Shown here: positions 10,921 through 19,163 of the stretch, one piece after another | How the letters are laid out: the number at the start of each line of letters is the position of its first letter | Numbering within the stretch: the stretch's first letter is position 1 | Assembly (NCBI RefSeq): GCF_014696135.1 | Contig: NZ_JACJPP010000015.1 | Location: 284,628-348,627 of the forward strand | Origin: Nodosilinea sp. FACHB-141 | GTDB taxonomy: Bacteria; Cyanobacteriota; Cyanobacteriia; Phormidesmidales; Phormidesmidaceae | Length of the DNA stretch: 64,000 nt | Direction: 5' to 3' | Translations under genes and position numbers: made by a program | Notes under the pieces: generated by a model | Database searches by the model: none | What the model saw: the letters and a program-made list of their open reading frames with translations, nothing else | What the model was told of the DNA's origin: nothing

Positions 10921-11312
10921 TGGCTCGCTCCTCATACTATTTAGTACCGATGCTCGCGATCGCACCGTAGGCCATCAGTTCCTTAGATTTTCTTGCGTTA
11001 GGTCAGGAAAGTTGTCGAGAATTTTGGTTTCGGTCATTTTAGAAGCTGAATATTTAAGCAATTTTCAATAGCTTTTGCGGCAGAGCTTAAACTAGCGGCT
11101 TGGGTTACTAAGTCTATCGTTCCAAATAAACAACTGGCACAAACGTAGCTATAGCTGCGATCGCAAATACTTCAATTATAGTTAGGGCACCTTGGCTCAT
11201 TAGTCTTGTTTGCAAAGTAGGTAGTCTAAAGCCCTTAAATCCTCGTGCTTATTCTTAACAAGTTTTGAGTTTTTCGAGATTTCCTTTATACATCCGATCG
11301 CAGGGTTTTGTA
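10921..11312. other. Intergenic region between arr and the repeat-protein gene
   Basis: A 392-base spacer holding the divergent promoters of arr and the downstream gene, with one HIP1 octamer near 11158. A 28-codon reverse frame (11114-11200) would encode a hydrophobic peptide, but it has no ribosome binding site. I see no RNA gene. Confidence 0.4.
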
Positions 11313-13703
11313 ATGTTTCTGTTTGCTCAAGGGTTGAAAACGCTGAGTGCCGTCGTGTGTTTAGTGGCGCTTTGTCCGGCTGCTTTGGCCGTTCAAATTA
11401 GTCAAGCTACTGCCCCAGCGGTGATTTCTCCAGCAAGCAGTGCGATCGATTGTGCAACAGAGCAAGCTCAGCTAGAGCAGTCTGTCGCAAATGGACTGGT
11501 TGATCAGGCACGGCAGCATATCAATGATAGGCAGACCGAGGCAGCCGCGATCGCCCTAACTCAAGCGTTTGAAGCGATCGGGCAGGTGGAGGATGTTTCA
11601 ACGAAAGTTACGTTGCTTGATCAGATTATCAATAGCTATGAAGGTAGTGCTGATCGCAGCCTGTTAGAGCAACTGGTCAACCAGGCTAATCCAGTGCAGC
11701 GGCAGCAGGTTGCCGCCGTTTTGCCGCAGGCGGTGCAGGTCACGCAGAGCTTAAGCAGCGGCTATAGTGCCATAAAAACTCGAACTCTCACCTCGATCGC
11801 CCGTTACTACGGCATTTTGGAGCAGCCGCAGCAAGCTCAACCCGTTTTGACTCAGGCCTTGCAAGCAAGCCAGTCGATTCGCGGCGCAGAGTTTCAAACC
11901 AAAGCGTTGACTGACATCGCTCAAGTTTATGTGGCGATTCGTCAACTGCAAGCGGCTGTTCCTATCTTGGCGCAGTCGCTTCAGTTTGCTCAAGCTGCCA
12001 CCTATCCCGATGCCAACCGCAGGGCATGGGCGCTAGAGCCAATCGCTCGACTCTATGCTCAGCTTGGCGAACCAGATCGCGCCCTGCAAGTCGCGCAGCA
12101 AATTGAGGATGCTCCTTACTACCAGTCCATCGCTATGGTCGCTGTGATCGATGAATACTTAAAGGCTGGACAGCTCAATCAAGGTGGACAACCCAATCAA
12201 ACTAGACTAGTTGATCGCGCTGCTTCGATCGCCTTAGATATACCGGCCGATGACCAAAGAGCGATTATTCTCGGTGCGATCGCTGGTAGATATGCTGGAG
12301 CCAGACAACCTGATCGTGCCGCCGAATTATTGGGTCAGGCGCTAGAAATTAGCGCTCGCACTCGCACCACCGTTTCTGAACGAGAGCAAGCAGCCGTTGC
12401 GATCATTGTGCGGTATGCCGCAGCGGGGCAACGTGATGATGCCCTGCGTCTCGTTGGAGATTTTGACGACCCAACGGCAAAAGCAACTGGGTACGGCGCG
12501 ATCGCCTTGCTCTATGCCGAAATCGGACAAACCGACCGTGCTCAAGCCACCTTAGCTCAGGCAGTTCAAAACACTGCTGCGATCGTAGACATTAGTAGCC
12601 GTAACCTGGTCAGACAGCAGTTGATTGATCAAGCGGTGCAAGGCGGACAGTACGATCTGGCGTTGCAGGTGGTGCAGACGGTCGATCTGGCAGAAGAACC
12701 AGAAGAGACATCCGTATCCTATAGTCGCGCTCAGGATCTAACCCAGCTTGCTAATCAAGCGATCGCCGCTAACCGCTATGAGGACGCCCTAAAAATCACG
12801 CAGGCCATTTCACCGACCTATATTGAGTGGCGCGATCGCCTGTTTTTGCAAATTGCTCGTGGTTTTGCCGAGGCTGGAGATTTTGATCGTGCTCAAGCCA
12901 TTGCCCAGGAAAATGTTGATCCTGGCTTTCAGGCTCAAGTTTTTGCGGTTGTTGCGGCCCAGGTTCAGCTGGTTGTTCAGCAAATTGACCCAGCGACTGA
13001 ACTGTTTAATCAGTCTGTTCAGTTGGCCAATACAATCGATTCTGCCGCTGCAAAAGCCGAAGTGCTCAGGACGATCGCAGATGAACACTTTAGAGCCAAT
13101 CAGCCCGAAGCCGCGACGCAACTCTTGAATCAAGCGGTTGAGCTGGTGAAAACGATCGAAGATGAGGAAAGTCGTCTTTCTACGCTACAGGCAATTTCTG
13201 CACAATTTTCCGCTGCCAATCAACATCAGGCCGCGATTCAGGTGACGGACGCTATGCTTAATGCACCCGTGCGTCGTTCTGCCGCAATCGCCGAGGCGAT
13301 CGCGGCAGCAATTGAGGGCGGGGACCTATCAACTGCACTCGCGACGCTGAATCGTTTGGATGACCCAGCCACCAAGACAACCCTGCTGCTGAAAGTTGCC
13401 GATCGCTACACCCAGGTGGGTCAGCGATCGCAAGCGGCAAGTTCTTTGGCTCAGGCCTTCCAGATGGCGCAAACCGTTCCCGGTGAGGAGTCGCAGACCA
13501 TTAACGTTCGAGGTGGTGAAAATCCGTTATCCGTTGAAGACGAGCAAGATCGGGGCAGCTTGTTGGCGGCGATCGCGCTGAAATATGCTCAGATTGGTCA
13601 GGAGCAGCAAGCGCTACAAGTCGCTCAAGCTTTGCAAGATCCTGTTGGTCGTAATGCCTTGATTCTGCGACTAGGTTGTTATGGGGCTACGCCAGCACAG
13701 TGA
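11313..13703 (+). CDS. Exported helical (TPR-like) repeat protein
   Basis: A 796-residue protein with a signal peptide (MFLFAQGLKTLSAVVCLVALCPAALA) followed by about 17 helical hairpins of TPR type. Repeats show the pattern of an A..YA..GQ..RA..LL.QAL helix pair, for example IARLYAQLGEPDRALQVAQ and IALLYAEIGQTDRAQATLA. Most of the protein is Ala/Gln rich with HIP1 sites built into the coding sequence. It ends in a short tail, LGCYGATPAQ. The ATG at 11313 is chosen because it begins the signal peptide; a TTG 16 codons upstream is open but unlikely. TPR proteins act as scaffolds, here probably in the periplasm; no partner is indicated by the neighbours. Confidence 0.8.
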   Translation: MFLFAQGLKTLSAVVCLVALCPAALAVQISQATAPAVISPASSAIDCATEQAQLEQSVANGLVDQARQHINDRQTEAAAIALTQAFEAIGQVEDVSTKVTLLDQIINSYEGSADRSLLEQLVNQANPVQRQQVAAVLPQAVQVTQSLSSGYSAIKTRTLTSIARYYGILEQPQQAQPVLTQALQASQSIRGAEFQTKALTDIAQVYVAIRQLQAAVPILAQSLQFAQAATYPDANRRAWALEPIARLYAQLGEPDRALQVAQQIEDAPYYQSIAMVAVIDEYLKAGQLNQGGQPNQTRLVDRAASIALDIPADDQRAIILGAIAGRYAGARQPDRAAELLGQALEISARTRTTVSEREQAAVAIIVRYAAAGQRDDALRLVGDFDDPTAKATGYGAIALLYAEIGQTDRAQATLAQAVQNTAAIVDISSRNLVRQQLIDQAVQGGQYDLALQVVQTVDLAEEPEETSVSYSRAQDLTQLANQAIAANRYEDALKITQAISPTYIEWRDRLFLQIARGFAEAGDFDRAQAIAQENVDPGFQAQVFAVVAAQVQLVVQQIDPATELFNQSVQLANTIDSAAAKAEVLRTIADEHFRANQPEAATQLLNQAVELVKTIEDEESRLSTLQAISAQFSAANQHQAAIQVTDAMLNAPVRRSAAIAEAIAAAIEGGDLSTALATLNRLDDPATKTTLLLKVADRYTQVGQRSQAASSLAQAFQMAQTVPGEESQTINVRGGENPLSVEDEQDRGSLLAAIALKYAQIGQEQQALQVAQALQDPVGRNALILRLGCYGATPAQ

Positions 13704-13747
13704 GTGTCCGAGCATGGTCGGGCCGCTTGGTGAGGCGCAACGCCCCG

Positions 13748-14212
13748 TTAGGGCATGCGCGCGTCGGTGTCGGCAAGCTCAGTCGCTACGCGGCGATAGA
13801 CCTGGAAGTTGCGGGTTCGGCGGCCGGTGGTGTCTGTCTGCTCTTGTACAACCGCCAGCAACGATCCGTCTTTGGAGGCGACTCGGCGTGCCGATGCGAT
13901 CGCTACACCGTCTGCTAGTGCGGTGCTGTCGAGAGTGTGTGCATCGACCCGCGTTAGCGTGTGGGCGTCGGGACCGTCGGTGGGAGCGTCTGGCAAGGCG
14001 GGAAGCGGGTGCGGGGTTCCGTCTGCTTGGCCGCCAAAGGTGACTTCGTTCGCTGGACCGTTGGGTTCGGTCTGCCAGCGCACGTGCAGGGTGAGCACGC
14101 CAGGTGCTGACTCGGCGATCGTATAGCGACCACTCGCTGGGGGGGTGGCGGCCTCGTATAACGACAGTTCGGGCACGAGCTCCCATGTACCGAGATATTG
14201 GTCGATGGGCAT
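13748..14212 (-). CDS. Lipocalin-like β-barrel protein, function unknown
   Basis: A 154-residue soluble protein starting MPIDQYLGTWELVPELSLYE. The GTW..VPE..LYE start and alternating β-strand pattern (SGRYTIAES, LTLHVRWQTE) resemble small lipocalin-like or THAP4-like barrels. The second half has VASKDGSLLAVVQEQT and FQVYRRV, as in proteins that measure against a ligand-binding barrel. GGAG lies 6 bases before the ATG at 14212, deciding the start over a TTG four codons upstream. It is convergent with the repeat-protein gene, 44 bases apart. GC content is higher than in the neighbouring accessory genes. I recognise no specific family. Confidence 0.65.
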   Translation of the reverse strand: MPIDQYLGTWELVPELSLYEAATPPASGRYTIAESAPGVLTLHVRWQTEPNGPANEVTFGGQADGTPHPLPALPDAPTDGPDAHTLTRVDAHTLDSTALADGVAIASARRVASKDGSLLAVVQEQTDTTGRRTRNFQVYRRVATELADTDARMP

Positions 14213-14298
14213 CACTGTCTCCAAAGTGGTAATGCGGTGCGCTCTAACTATAGATAAGTATTAGATCTGGCAGCTAAGCTTTTTTGTTAGGTGGCTTC

Positions 14299-14418
14299 TA
14301 GGAGTTGGGCGCGGCGATCGCGCATGTATCGATAAAGGAATTGATGTGCTCAGGGTATGTTGTTTGGCAAGAAAACTATCAGAAGGTTGAATTATGCTGG
14401 CGCTTCACCCAACCTGCA
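14299..14418. repeat. RAYT-flank repeat, solo copy
   Basis: The blocks GTTGGGCGCG, GCGATCGCGCATG, AAAGGAATT, AAGAAAACTATCAG and GCTTCACCCAACCTGCAAG match the flank at 10331-10450 in order and spacing. No transposase gene is attached. It lies 135 bases before the Nif11 precursor gene. Confidence 0.75.
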
Positions 14419-14553
14419 AGCTCAACAGAGAACTTTACAATTGAGACTTCCGCTCATTGTCGATATCTTGAAAGGATAGTAGAATTTGCTTGAAGCCTGT
14501 AATGGTTTCTCTTTTTAAGATATAAGCAGCTAATAAGAATAGGAATTTCTGAT

Positions 14554-14769
14554 ATGGCTTTAGATCAACTCGAAGCATTTTTAAAGAAAATGAAGTCTGA
14601 CCCTGCACTTAAAAATGAGGTGCTCGGAGCATCAACCGCAGATGATGTTGCACGAATAGCACTAAAACTTGGTTTTGAATTTTCAGGTGATGAATTACTA
14701 AGAATGTCAGGAAAGAACTTTGGCGGAGTTACTGTTGTGAAAACTGTTCTTCCTGGGGAGTATAATTAA
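14554..14769 (+). CDS. Nif11-type leader peptide (RiPP precursor)
   Basis: A 71-residue peptide of the Nif11 family, whose members are precursors of ribosomally made, modified peptides. The leader part is typical: ALDQLEAFLKKMKSDPALK, then STADDVARIALKLGFEFSGDEL. A double glycine at residues 57-58 would be the cleavage point for a peptidase-containing ABC exporter, leaving a 13-residue core, VTVVKTVLPGEYN. The core has no Cys and only two Thr, so a lanthipeptide or sactipeptide is unlikely. AGGAA lies 9 bases before the ATG. No maturase or exporter is adjacent; the nearest radical SAM gene, about 1.7 kb away, belongs to another pair. It may be served from elsewhere or be a non-RiPP Nif11 protein. 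Confidence 0.85.
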   Translation: MALDQLEAFLKKMKSDPALKNEVLGASTADDVARIALKLGFEFSGDELLRMSGKNFGGVTVVKTVLPGEYN

Positions 14770-14803
14770 ACGCTTTTTGAATATCTGGTCATACAAGTTA
14801 GCT

Positions 14804-14884
14804 AGTAGGTTGGGAATAAAACTCTGCTGAGATTGCTGGGTTTCTTTGTGAACTCAACCTACAAAAGATCTGCGATCGCACTGC
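14804..14884. repeat. REP-like repeat, short form
   Basis: GTAGGTTGGG and CTCAACCTAC bracket an inner segment and can form a stem. The right part (GATTGCTGGGTTTC, then CAACCTAC and GATCTGCGATCGCACTG) matches the short copy at 15595-15674, including the terminal HIP1 octamer. Confidence 0.7.
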
Positions 14885-14894
14885 TCCTTGGCAC

Positions 14895-15479
14895 TCAATA
14901 ACCTGGCTTCGCCTGGATAAGCTGAAGAACTTGGTTATCTTGCCCGATTATCTTTAATTCATCCACCTTGACACCAACAGCTTGGATTGGCGCGTCAAAG
15001 ACGAATAAGCCGTTAGTCACCTCATTGCTCAGAGTTCTCCCATCACTTAATCTTGCTTCCATCACAGCCACTTCTGCCGAGCGGCTTCGGCCAAGCAGAA
15101 TAAGTGAAGTATGCTTACTTTGGGTAGGGCCAAAGTGAATATAGTCAATCAACTCCGTTGAAACGGCCTCAGAAGATTCATAGCTAAAGGTTCCTCCATT
15201 CGGAGGGGCCCACCAAACACCCCAAGGCAAACGCGAAGCGCGAACGTACGCTCCCTCTGGAGGGGTTGGCCAGCCCTGGCAAACCACAATTGCGGTTGTC
15301 GGCGTCAGTTGTTGCGCTTTTATAGTGGGGGCATCTTTACACAACCCATCTCGCCTAGCGGCTCGTTCTGGCGTGAGTCCCCAATCATCTATCAACCAAA
15401 GACACCAAATTACTGCAATCACGCTAAGCGGAGCTAGCAGCATGATTGCCCAGCTGGTTCCTTTAAGTACTCTCGACAT
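14895..15479 (-). CDS. Single-span membrane protein, function unknown
   Basis: A 194-residue protein with one N-terminal membrane segment (about residues 10-30, WAIMLLAPLSVIAVIWCLWL), which leaves a roughly 160-residue extracytoplasmic or cytoplasmic domain. That domain contains two cysteines (LCKDAPTIK and VVCQGWPTPP) that could form a disulfide, supporting export. The chosen start at 15479 has AGGTAGG about 10 bases upstream. A longer frame to 15593 exists, but its extra 38 residues lack a start signal and cover repeat-like DNA. I recognise no family. REP-like repeats flank it on both sides. Confidence 0.6.
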   Translation of the reverse strand: MSRVLKGTSWAIMLLAPLSVIAVIWCLWLIDDWGLTPERAARRDGLCKDAPTIKAQQLTPTTAIVVCQGWPTPPEGAYVRASRLPWGVWWAPPNGGTFSYESSEAVSTELIDYIHFGPTQSKHTSLILLGRSRSAEVAVMEARLSDGRTLSNEVTNGLFVFDAPIQAVGVKVDELKIIGQDNQVLQLIQAKPGY

Positions 15480-15594
15480 TTTGCGAAACCTACCTGGTGC
15501 GGCCAATTCACAAACTATGCTTAATGACTGACTCTCACTACACCAGTTCCCAAAAGCTCTACTTAAGGGCTTGGACCATGACTCACCGCACAAC

Positions 15595-15674
15595 AGTAGG
15601 GTGAAAATAGAACTTTCTGGGATTGTTGAGTTTCCTTCGTCAACCCAACCTATAAGAGATCTGCGATCGCACTG
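15595..15674. repeat. REP-like repeat, short form in tandem with a RAYT-flank repeat
   Basis: GGATTGTTGAGTTTCC, CAACCCAACCTATAAG and GATCTGCGATCGCACTG match the short copy at 14804-14884. It runs directly into the longer copy at 15675-15808, so two elements stand head to tail. Confidence 0.7.
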
Positions 15675-15808
15675 AGGTTTGGGCGCGGGCGATCGCGCAT
15701 GGATCGGTGAAGGAATTTTGCGCTTAGAATAGGTTGTTGGGTAAGAAAACTATCAGGGGTGTTGAGTTTTCTTCGTTAACCCAACCTACAAGAAATCTGC
15801 GATCGCAT
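15675..15808. repeat. RAYT-flank repeat, solo copy
   Basis: This has GAGGTTTGGGCGCG, GCGATCGCGCATGGAT, GGTGAAGGAATTTTGCGC, AAGAAAACTATCAG and TTAACCCAACCTACAAG, then ATCTGCGATCGCA. It is the best match to the region upstream of the RAYT frame, including the bases that encode the RAYT N-terminus. Confidence 0.75.
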
Positions 15809-15862
15809 TGATCCACTTGAATCAATTTGTTGTGCTGTAATACCTCAGAGAGTGATACAGCA

Positions 15863-16288
15863 TTACTCCTTATTCTCACTATAGATTTGACGCCAATAAT
15901 AGGGTTGCACCTCTCGCAACTTTAGAGAATGGTATTGAGTTGGGTCTGCTTTGTCAGGAACACCCACTTCAACGTCTAATCCCCAATACGCTAATCGCTC
16001 TTGACAGATACCACAGGGCGTCAGGATGACAAATGGTTCAACTGTCTCTTCCTTAGACACGCAAACTGACGCGCAGATCCGCTCATTCAATCGATGTGCT
16101 TCACAAATTGCCCCAGTTTCGTGGCATAAACAAGCTGCTGCATTAAGGGCATCAACGTAAACACTCGTAAGAATACGCCCTGTTTCTGTGTACATTGCCG
16201 CAGCTCCAGACCATCCTTCTGGAAATCGTTTCAGGGCTTGTTGCTTTGCTGCATTGACTAATTGATCATCGACTTGGTACGGCTTCAT
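15863..16288 (-). CDS. Cytidine deaminase-family protein
   Basis: A 141-residue zinc-dependent deaminase of the cytidine/blasticidin-S deaminase fold. Zinc ligands are visible: Cys55-His56-Glu57 in ACLCHETGAICEA, where Glu57 is the proton shuttle, and Cys92/Cys95 in TPCGICQERL. Length is right for the homotetrameric class. The His in the CHE motif, where Ala is most usual, and extra cysteines nearby make it closer to blasticidin-S deaminase-like members, so cytidine salvage, antibiotic deamination or another nucleoside are all possible. It is AT-rich compared with the chromosome core and lies 133 bases from the radical SAM gene in the same direction, so it may be transcribed after it. Confidence 0.85.
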   Translation of the reverse strand: MKPYQVDDQLVNAAKQQALKRFPEGWSGAAAMYTETGRILTSVYVDALNAAACLCHETGAICEAHRLNERICASVCVSKEETVEPFVILTPCGICQERLAYWGLDVEVGVPDKADPTQYHSLKLREVQPYYWRQIYSENKE

Positions 16289-16421
16289 GCTTAATCACAA
16301 TACCCACTCTAGAAAACTCTTCGTCAATATTCTTGAGTTATCTCTTTTGGGTTAGCTAGCTCAATCTAACCTGAAAGAGATTTGAGTCGCACTTATTCAT
16401 AATCTACTTGGTGTTGCCTTA

Positions 16422-17369
16422 CTAGATCCATCTTTCAACCGTTGGCCTGTCAATCCAGTAATCCACTTTTGAAGAATCAGTAAACTTTCTCAAGGCTTTG
16501 TCAGGCCAAATATGCAACTTACTTAAAAAGCCTGTGTTCTCAGCTGCCCTCTCAATAATTTCCCATTGCTCTAAAAAGTTGTTAGCCCAGCTCTTTTCAT
16601 GCATCACCAAATCTACAAATTTTAGTCCAGCCTTTTGCATCCTTTTGCCGTTTGTTCCACGAGCATTAATTGGCTCCCAAAATACAACTTCAGGATTTAA
16701 GCGAGATATTTTTTGAAAATATGATTCGAACTCACGCAAAGTTATGTTAGGAGGGGTTGGGGCCGCTGCGACGAAAAGACGGCATCCTGCCTTAGCTCCT
16801 TTAATCATTGCGTTGTAGCGTGCCGAAGGAGATGGGGAATAAGGTTCTACAACTTTACTTAATTCATCCTCAAAATGAGGCAAGCTCATGCCAACCGTAA
16901 CATTCTCATTACAAAGAATATCTAAATCTTTAATCCACAAAGGACTTCTAGTAAGGATTCGAACTCTCTTTTTGTAACGAAGTAAAATCTTGACTGTTTC
17001 TCTTGTAATCAAAGCAGTTTCCTTGGTCTGGTAAGGGTCCGTTCCAGAACAGAGTAGAACAACTCCTTTGCCACTCTCTGTCACTTTCCAGTTTCTTTTA
17101 CGCTCAATCAAGTCTTCTAATTGAGAGGGGATATTGTCACGAGTAAAAAGATAGTTTCCCCATTCCATTTGCGGGTCTTCCACACCAGCCTCCGCAAGAA
17201 TCGCTTTGCGTGTACGTATTGCAGGAGTCGCCGGAACGTAACAAAATGTACAGCCATGCAGACAACCAGACGCAATATTAACTACGTAATCACATAAGCC
17301 TTTCTTGTGAAGAGCACTTTCTTGTAAAGGATTAACAATTTTTTCACTACCTCTGACAATGCCTCTCAT
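16422..17369 (-). CDS. Radical SAM protein (three-Cys-motif type), partner of TcmP
   Basis: A 315-residue radical SAM protein. The iron-sulfur motif CLHGCTFCYVPATP sits at about residues 35-48 (CX3CX2C), followed by a partial TIM barrel with LLCSGTDPYQTKE, RILTRSPLW and VGMSLPHFEDE. The pattern resembles SPL/SplB-like radical SAM proteins such as those in the Rv2578c group. I chose the ATG at 17369 rather than a TTG four codons upstream. The gene is markedly AT-rich. It is divergent from a TcmP gene with 139 bases between the chosen starts, matching the recurrent two-gene arrangement that gives TcmP its name (three-Cys-motif partner). The substrate is unknown. Confidence 0.8.
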   Translation of the reverse strand: MRGIVRGSEKIVNPLQESALHKKGLCDYVVNIASGCLHGCTFCYVPATPAIRTRKAILAEAGVEDPQMEWGNYLFTRDNIPSQLEDLIERKRNWKVTESGKGVVLLCSGTDPYQTKETALITRETVKILLRYKKRVRILTRSPLWIKDLDILCNENVTVGMSLPHFEDELSKVVEPYSPSPSARYNAMIKGAKAGCRLFVAAAPTPPNITLREFESYFQKISRLNPEVVFWEPINARGTNGKRMQKAGLKFVDLVMHEKSWANNFLEQWEIIERAAENTGFLSKLHIWPDKALRKFTDSSKVDYWIDRPTVERWI

Positions 17370-17508
17370 CTCAGAATCCAAACTAGTACATTCATTCTAT
17401 TGGTCTGAGCCTAGAAATATACTAAAAGTTGTCTAAAGTTTACGGTTTTTTTATGTGAATTGAATCATCATCATCTTGTGGAAGCTATTAATTTATAAAA
17501 GAGAAGCT
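17370..17508. promoter_or_regulatory. Shared divergent promoter region of the radical SAM/TcmP pair
   Basis: A very AT-rich 139-base spacer between two divergent start codons. It must contain both promoters. A GAGAAG stretch lies just before the TcmP ATG. The shared promoter implies joint expression. Confidence 0.5.
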
Positions 17509-18444
17509 ATGGTGGAGCACGTTTTTGGGGGAGATTGGACAAAGGAAAAACTGAATAGAGTCTCAAAATATCTTTCAGCTTATGTTCAGATTCTCAAGGA
17601 TAGAGATTATCACTATTCATATATAGATGCTTTTGCGGGCACAGGTTATGTTAATTCTAAACTTTCTGTTGAAGATGAGCAAATAGAAATTTTCCCTGAG
17701 CTGACCGAAGGTGAGGGAAAAGAGTTTATTGAGGGATCTGCGAGAATAGCTCTTGGTGTAAAGCCTAGTTTTCGTCAATACTACTTTATTGATAAAGATC
17801 CGAAAAAAGCAAGAGATCTCGAAAGAATGAAATTAGATTTTCCAGAATCTCATATATCCGTAATATCTGAGGATTCAAATGTTTTCTTGAAAAGGTTTTG
17901 CAAAGAGTCAGATTGGCGAAAGCAAAGAGCTGTGATCTTCTTAGATCCTTATGGGATGCAAATTCCTTGGACGACGATTCAGGATATTGCGAATACTGGT
18001 GGAATTGATTTATGGTATTTATTTCCAGCAGGAATAGCTATTAATAGACTTTTGCGAAGAGATGGAAAAATCAGTATAAAAATCAAAGATAGACTAAATC
18101 AAACATTTGGTTCAACTGATTGGTTTGATCTTTTCTATCAAGCTAATCAAAATCTCGACTTATTCGGCGAGAACACTATTGAATATAATAAAATAGCGGA
18201 CTTGGAAGACATTAAGAAATATTTTATTGGACGGTTAAAGGAAGTGTTTCATGGAGGAGTAGCCGAAAATCCTCTTTGGTTAGTTAATTCAAGAAATACT
18301 CCTTTATATTTACTTTGCTTCGCTTGCAGCAATCGAAATGTGAAAAGTGCAGTCAAAATTGCGCAGCATGTTCTTGAGCAACCCGAAAAAAAGCAACCGA
18401 GTAACAAAACAACTTATCCTACTATTCCTGGCCTGAATATTTAA
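17509..18444 (+). CDS. tcmP: Three-Cys-motif partner protein TcmP
   Basis: A 311-residue protein of the TcmP family. The signature elements are VFGGDWTKEKL at the N-terminus, YIDAFAGTGYVNS (about residues 38-50), YYFIDKDPKKARDLER and VIFLDPYGMQIPW (about 145-157). The DAFAGTG and LDPYG motifs sit where SAM-dependent methyltransferases have motif I and motif IV, so a Rossmann-type methyltransferase fold is a reasonable inference; the activity is not established. Later parts include IDLWYLFPAG and a C-terminal helical region. I chose the ATG at 17509 over a start 11 codons upstream because family members begin near MVEHVFGG. The gene is clearly AT-rich compared with flanking core genes, a sign of transfer. 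Confidence 0.85.
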   Translation: MVEHVFGGDWTKEKLNRVSKYLSAYVQILKDRDYHYSYIDAFAGTGYVNSKLSVEDEQIEIFPELTEGEGKEFIEGSARIALGVKPSFRQYYFIDKDPKKARDLERMKLDFPESHISVISEDSNVFLKRFCKESDWRKQRAVIFLDPYGMQIPWTTIQDIANTGGIDLWYLFPAGIAINRLLRRDGKISIKIKDRLNQTFGSTDWFDLFYQANQNLDLFGENTIEYNKIADLEDIKKYFIGRLKEVFHGGVAENPLWLVNSRNTPLYLLCFACSNRNVKSAVKIAQHVLEQPEKKQPSNKTTYPTIPGLNI

Positions 18445-18733
18445 ACTTGGAATTTGTAATACTAATTACGCTGCTACGGTTGACCTAAAGTTCTTGTGCG
18501 AGTATTCTTTATCGTCAAGCCGTTCAGCCAGAGCGGTGACCACGCAGAACTCGAAAATCTTAGCGCTGCCTGAAGGTGTTAACGGCACCAACAGACAGCT
18601 AACCCCGCAAATCTAGCACGCAGATTGCGAGGCTAGGCTCATCGTACCCTAGCCCCCTCAGTTTGCACTTCAGCTGCGGGTGGCTAGGGTTTTCGCGTTC
18701 TGTTTCTTTCCATCCACAAAGGAAACAGAACCC
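18445..18733. other. Spacer between tcmP and the next small gene
   Basis: This 289-base stretch marks the change from AT-rich accessory DNA to normal base use. It has no clear gene. AAAGGAAACAG near its end is the ribosome binding site of the next gene. Confidence 0.4.
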
Positions 18734-19039
18734 ATGTTTGAATATCTCGAACCCGATGCCAGCGATGACCAAGAGACCGAGTCCCTGCCACTGCCGCCAT
18801 CTGGGGCAACTAGCAAAGGCACCCGGTCCCTAAACCCCGAGAAAGTGCGACACATGCTCTACGGCAGCCTCGCCGGCATAGACCGCACCATCAAAATCCT
18901 CCATGCCCTAGGCTACACCGACCCCAACGACTGGAGCGACCCCATCCCCATGCCGCCCAACAGCGACATACTTGGGGCCACCTCCTCAGGAGGCACCATC
19001 TGGATGGCGATCGCCACCAAAACCGTGCTGATTGAGTAA
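18734..19039 (+). CDS. Small conserved-looking hypothetical protein
   Basis: A 101-residue protein with an acidic N-terminus (MFEYLEPDASDDQETE), a Pro/Ser linker, then a compact helical part (SLNPEKVRHMLYGSLAGID, KILHALGYTDPNDW) and a hydrophobic end (IWMAIATKTVLIE). AAAGGAA precedes the ATG at 18734 by about 8 bases, deciding that start over one 18 codons upstream. There is no signal peptide. I recognise no family; composition and codon use look chromosomal and genuine. Confidence 0.7.
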   Translation: MFEYLEPDASDDQETESLPLPPSGATSKGTRSLNPEKVRHMLYGSLAGIDRTIKILHALGYTDPNDWSDPIPMPPNSDILGATSSGGTIWMAIATKTVLIE

Positions 19040-19163
19040 TGCACCCCTTGCCCCCGACGGCATACCCTTTGTTGTCGGGGGCTGCGATCGCAAAAAAACA
19101 AGCTCACCGGCTCCCAAACTTGGCATACCAAGCAGCCCGCTTAACAACCCAAGGCCGCACATA

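Noticed and set aside
11114..11200. 28-codon hydrophobic reverse ORF in the arr leader
   Set aside because: No RBS and too short to support without conservation data.
16422..17369. Radical SAM gene as maturase of the Nif11 precursor
   Set aside because: It lies 1.7 kb away on the opposite strand, lacks a RiPP recognition domain by eye, and has its own partner (TcmP).
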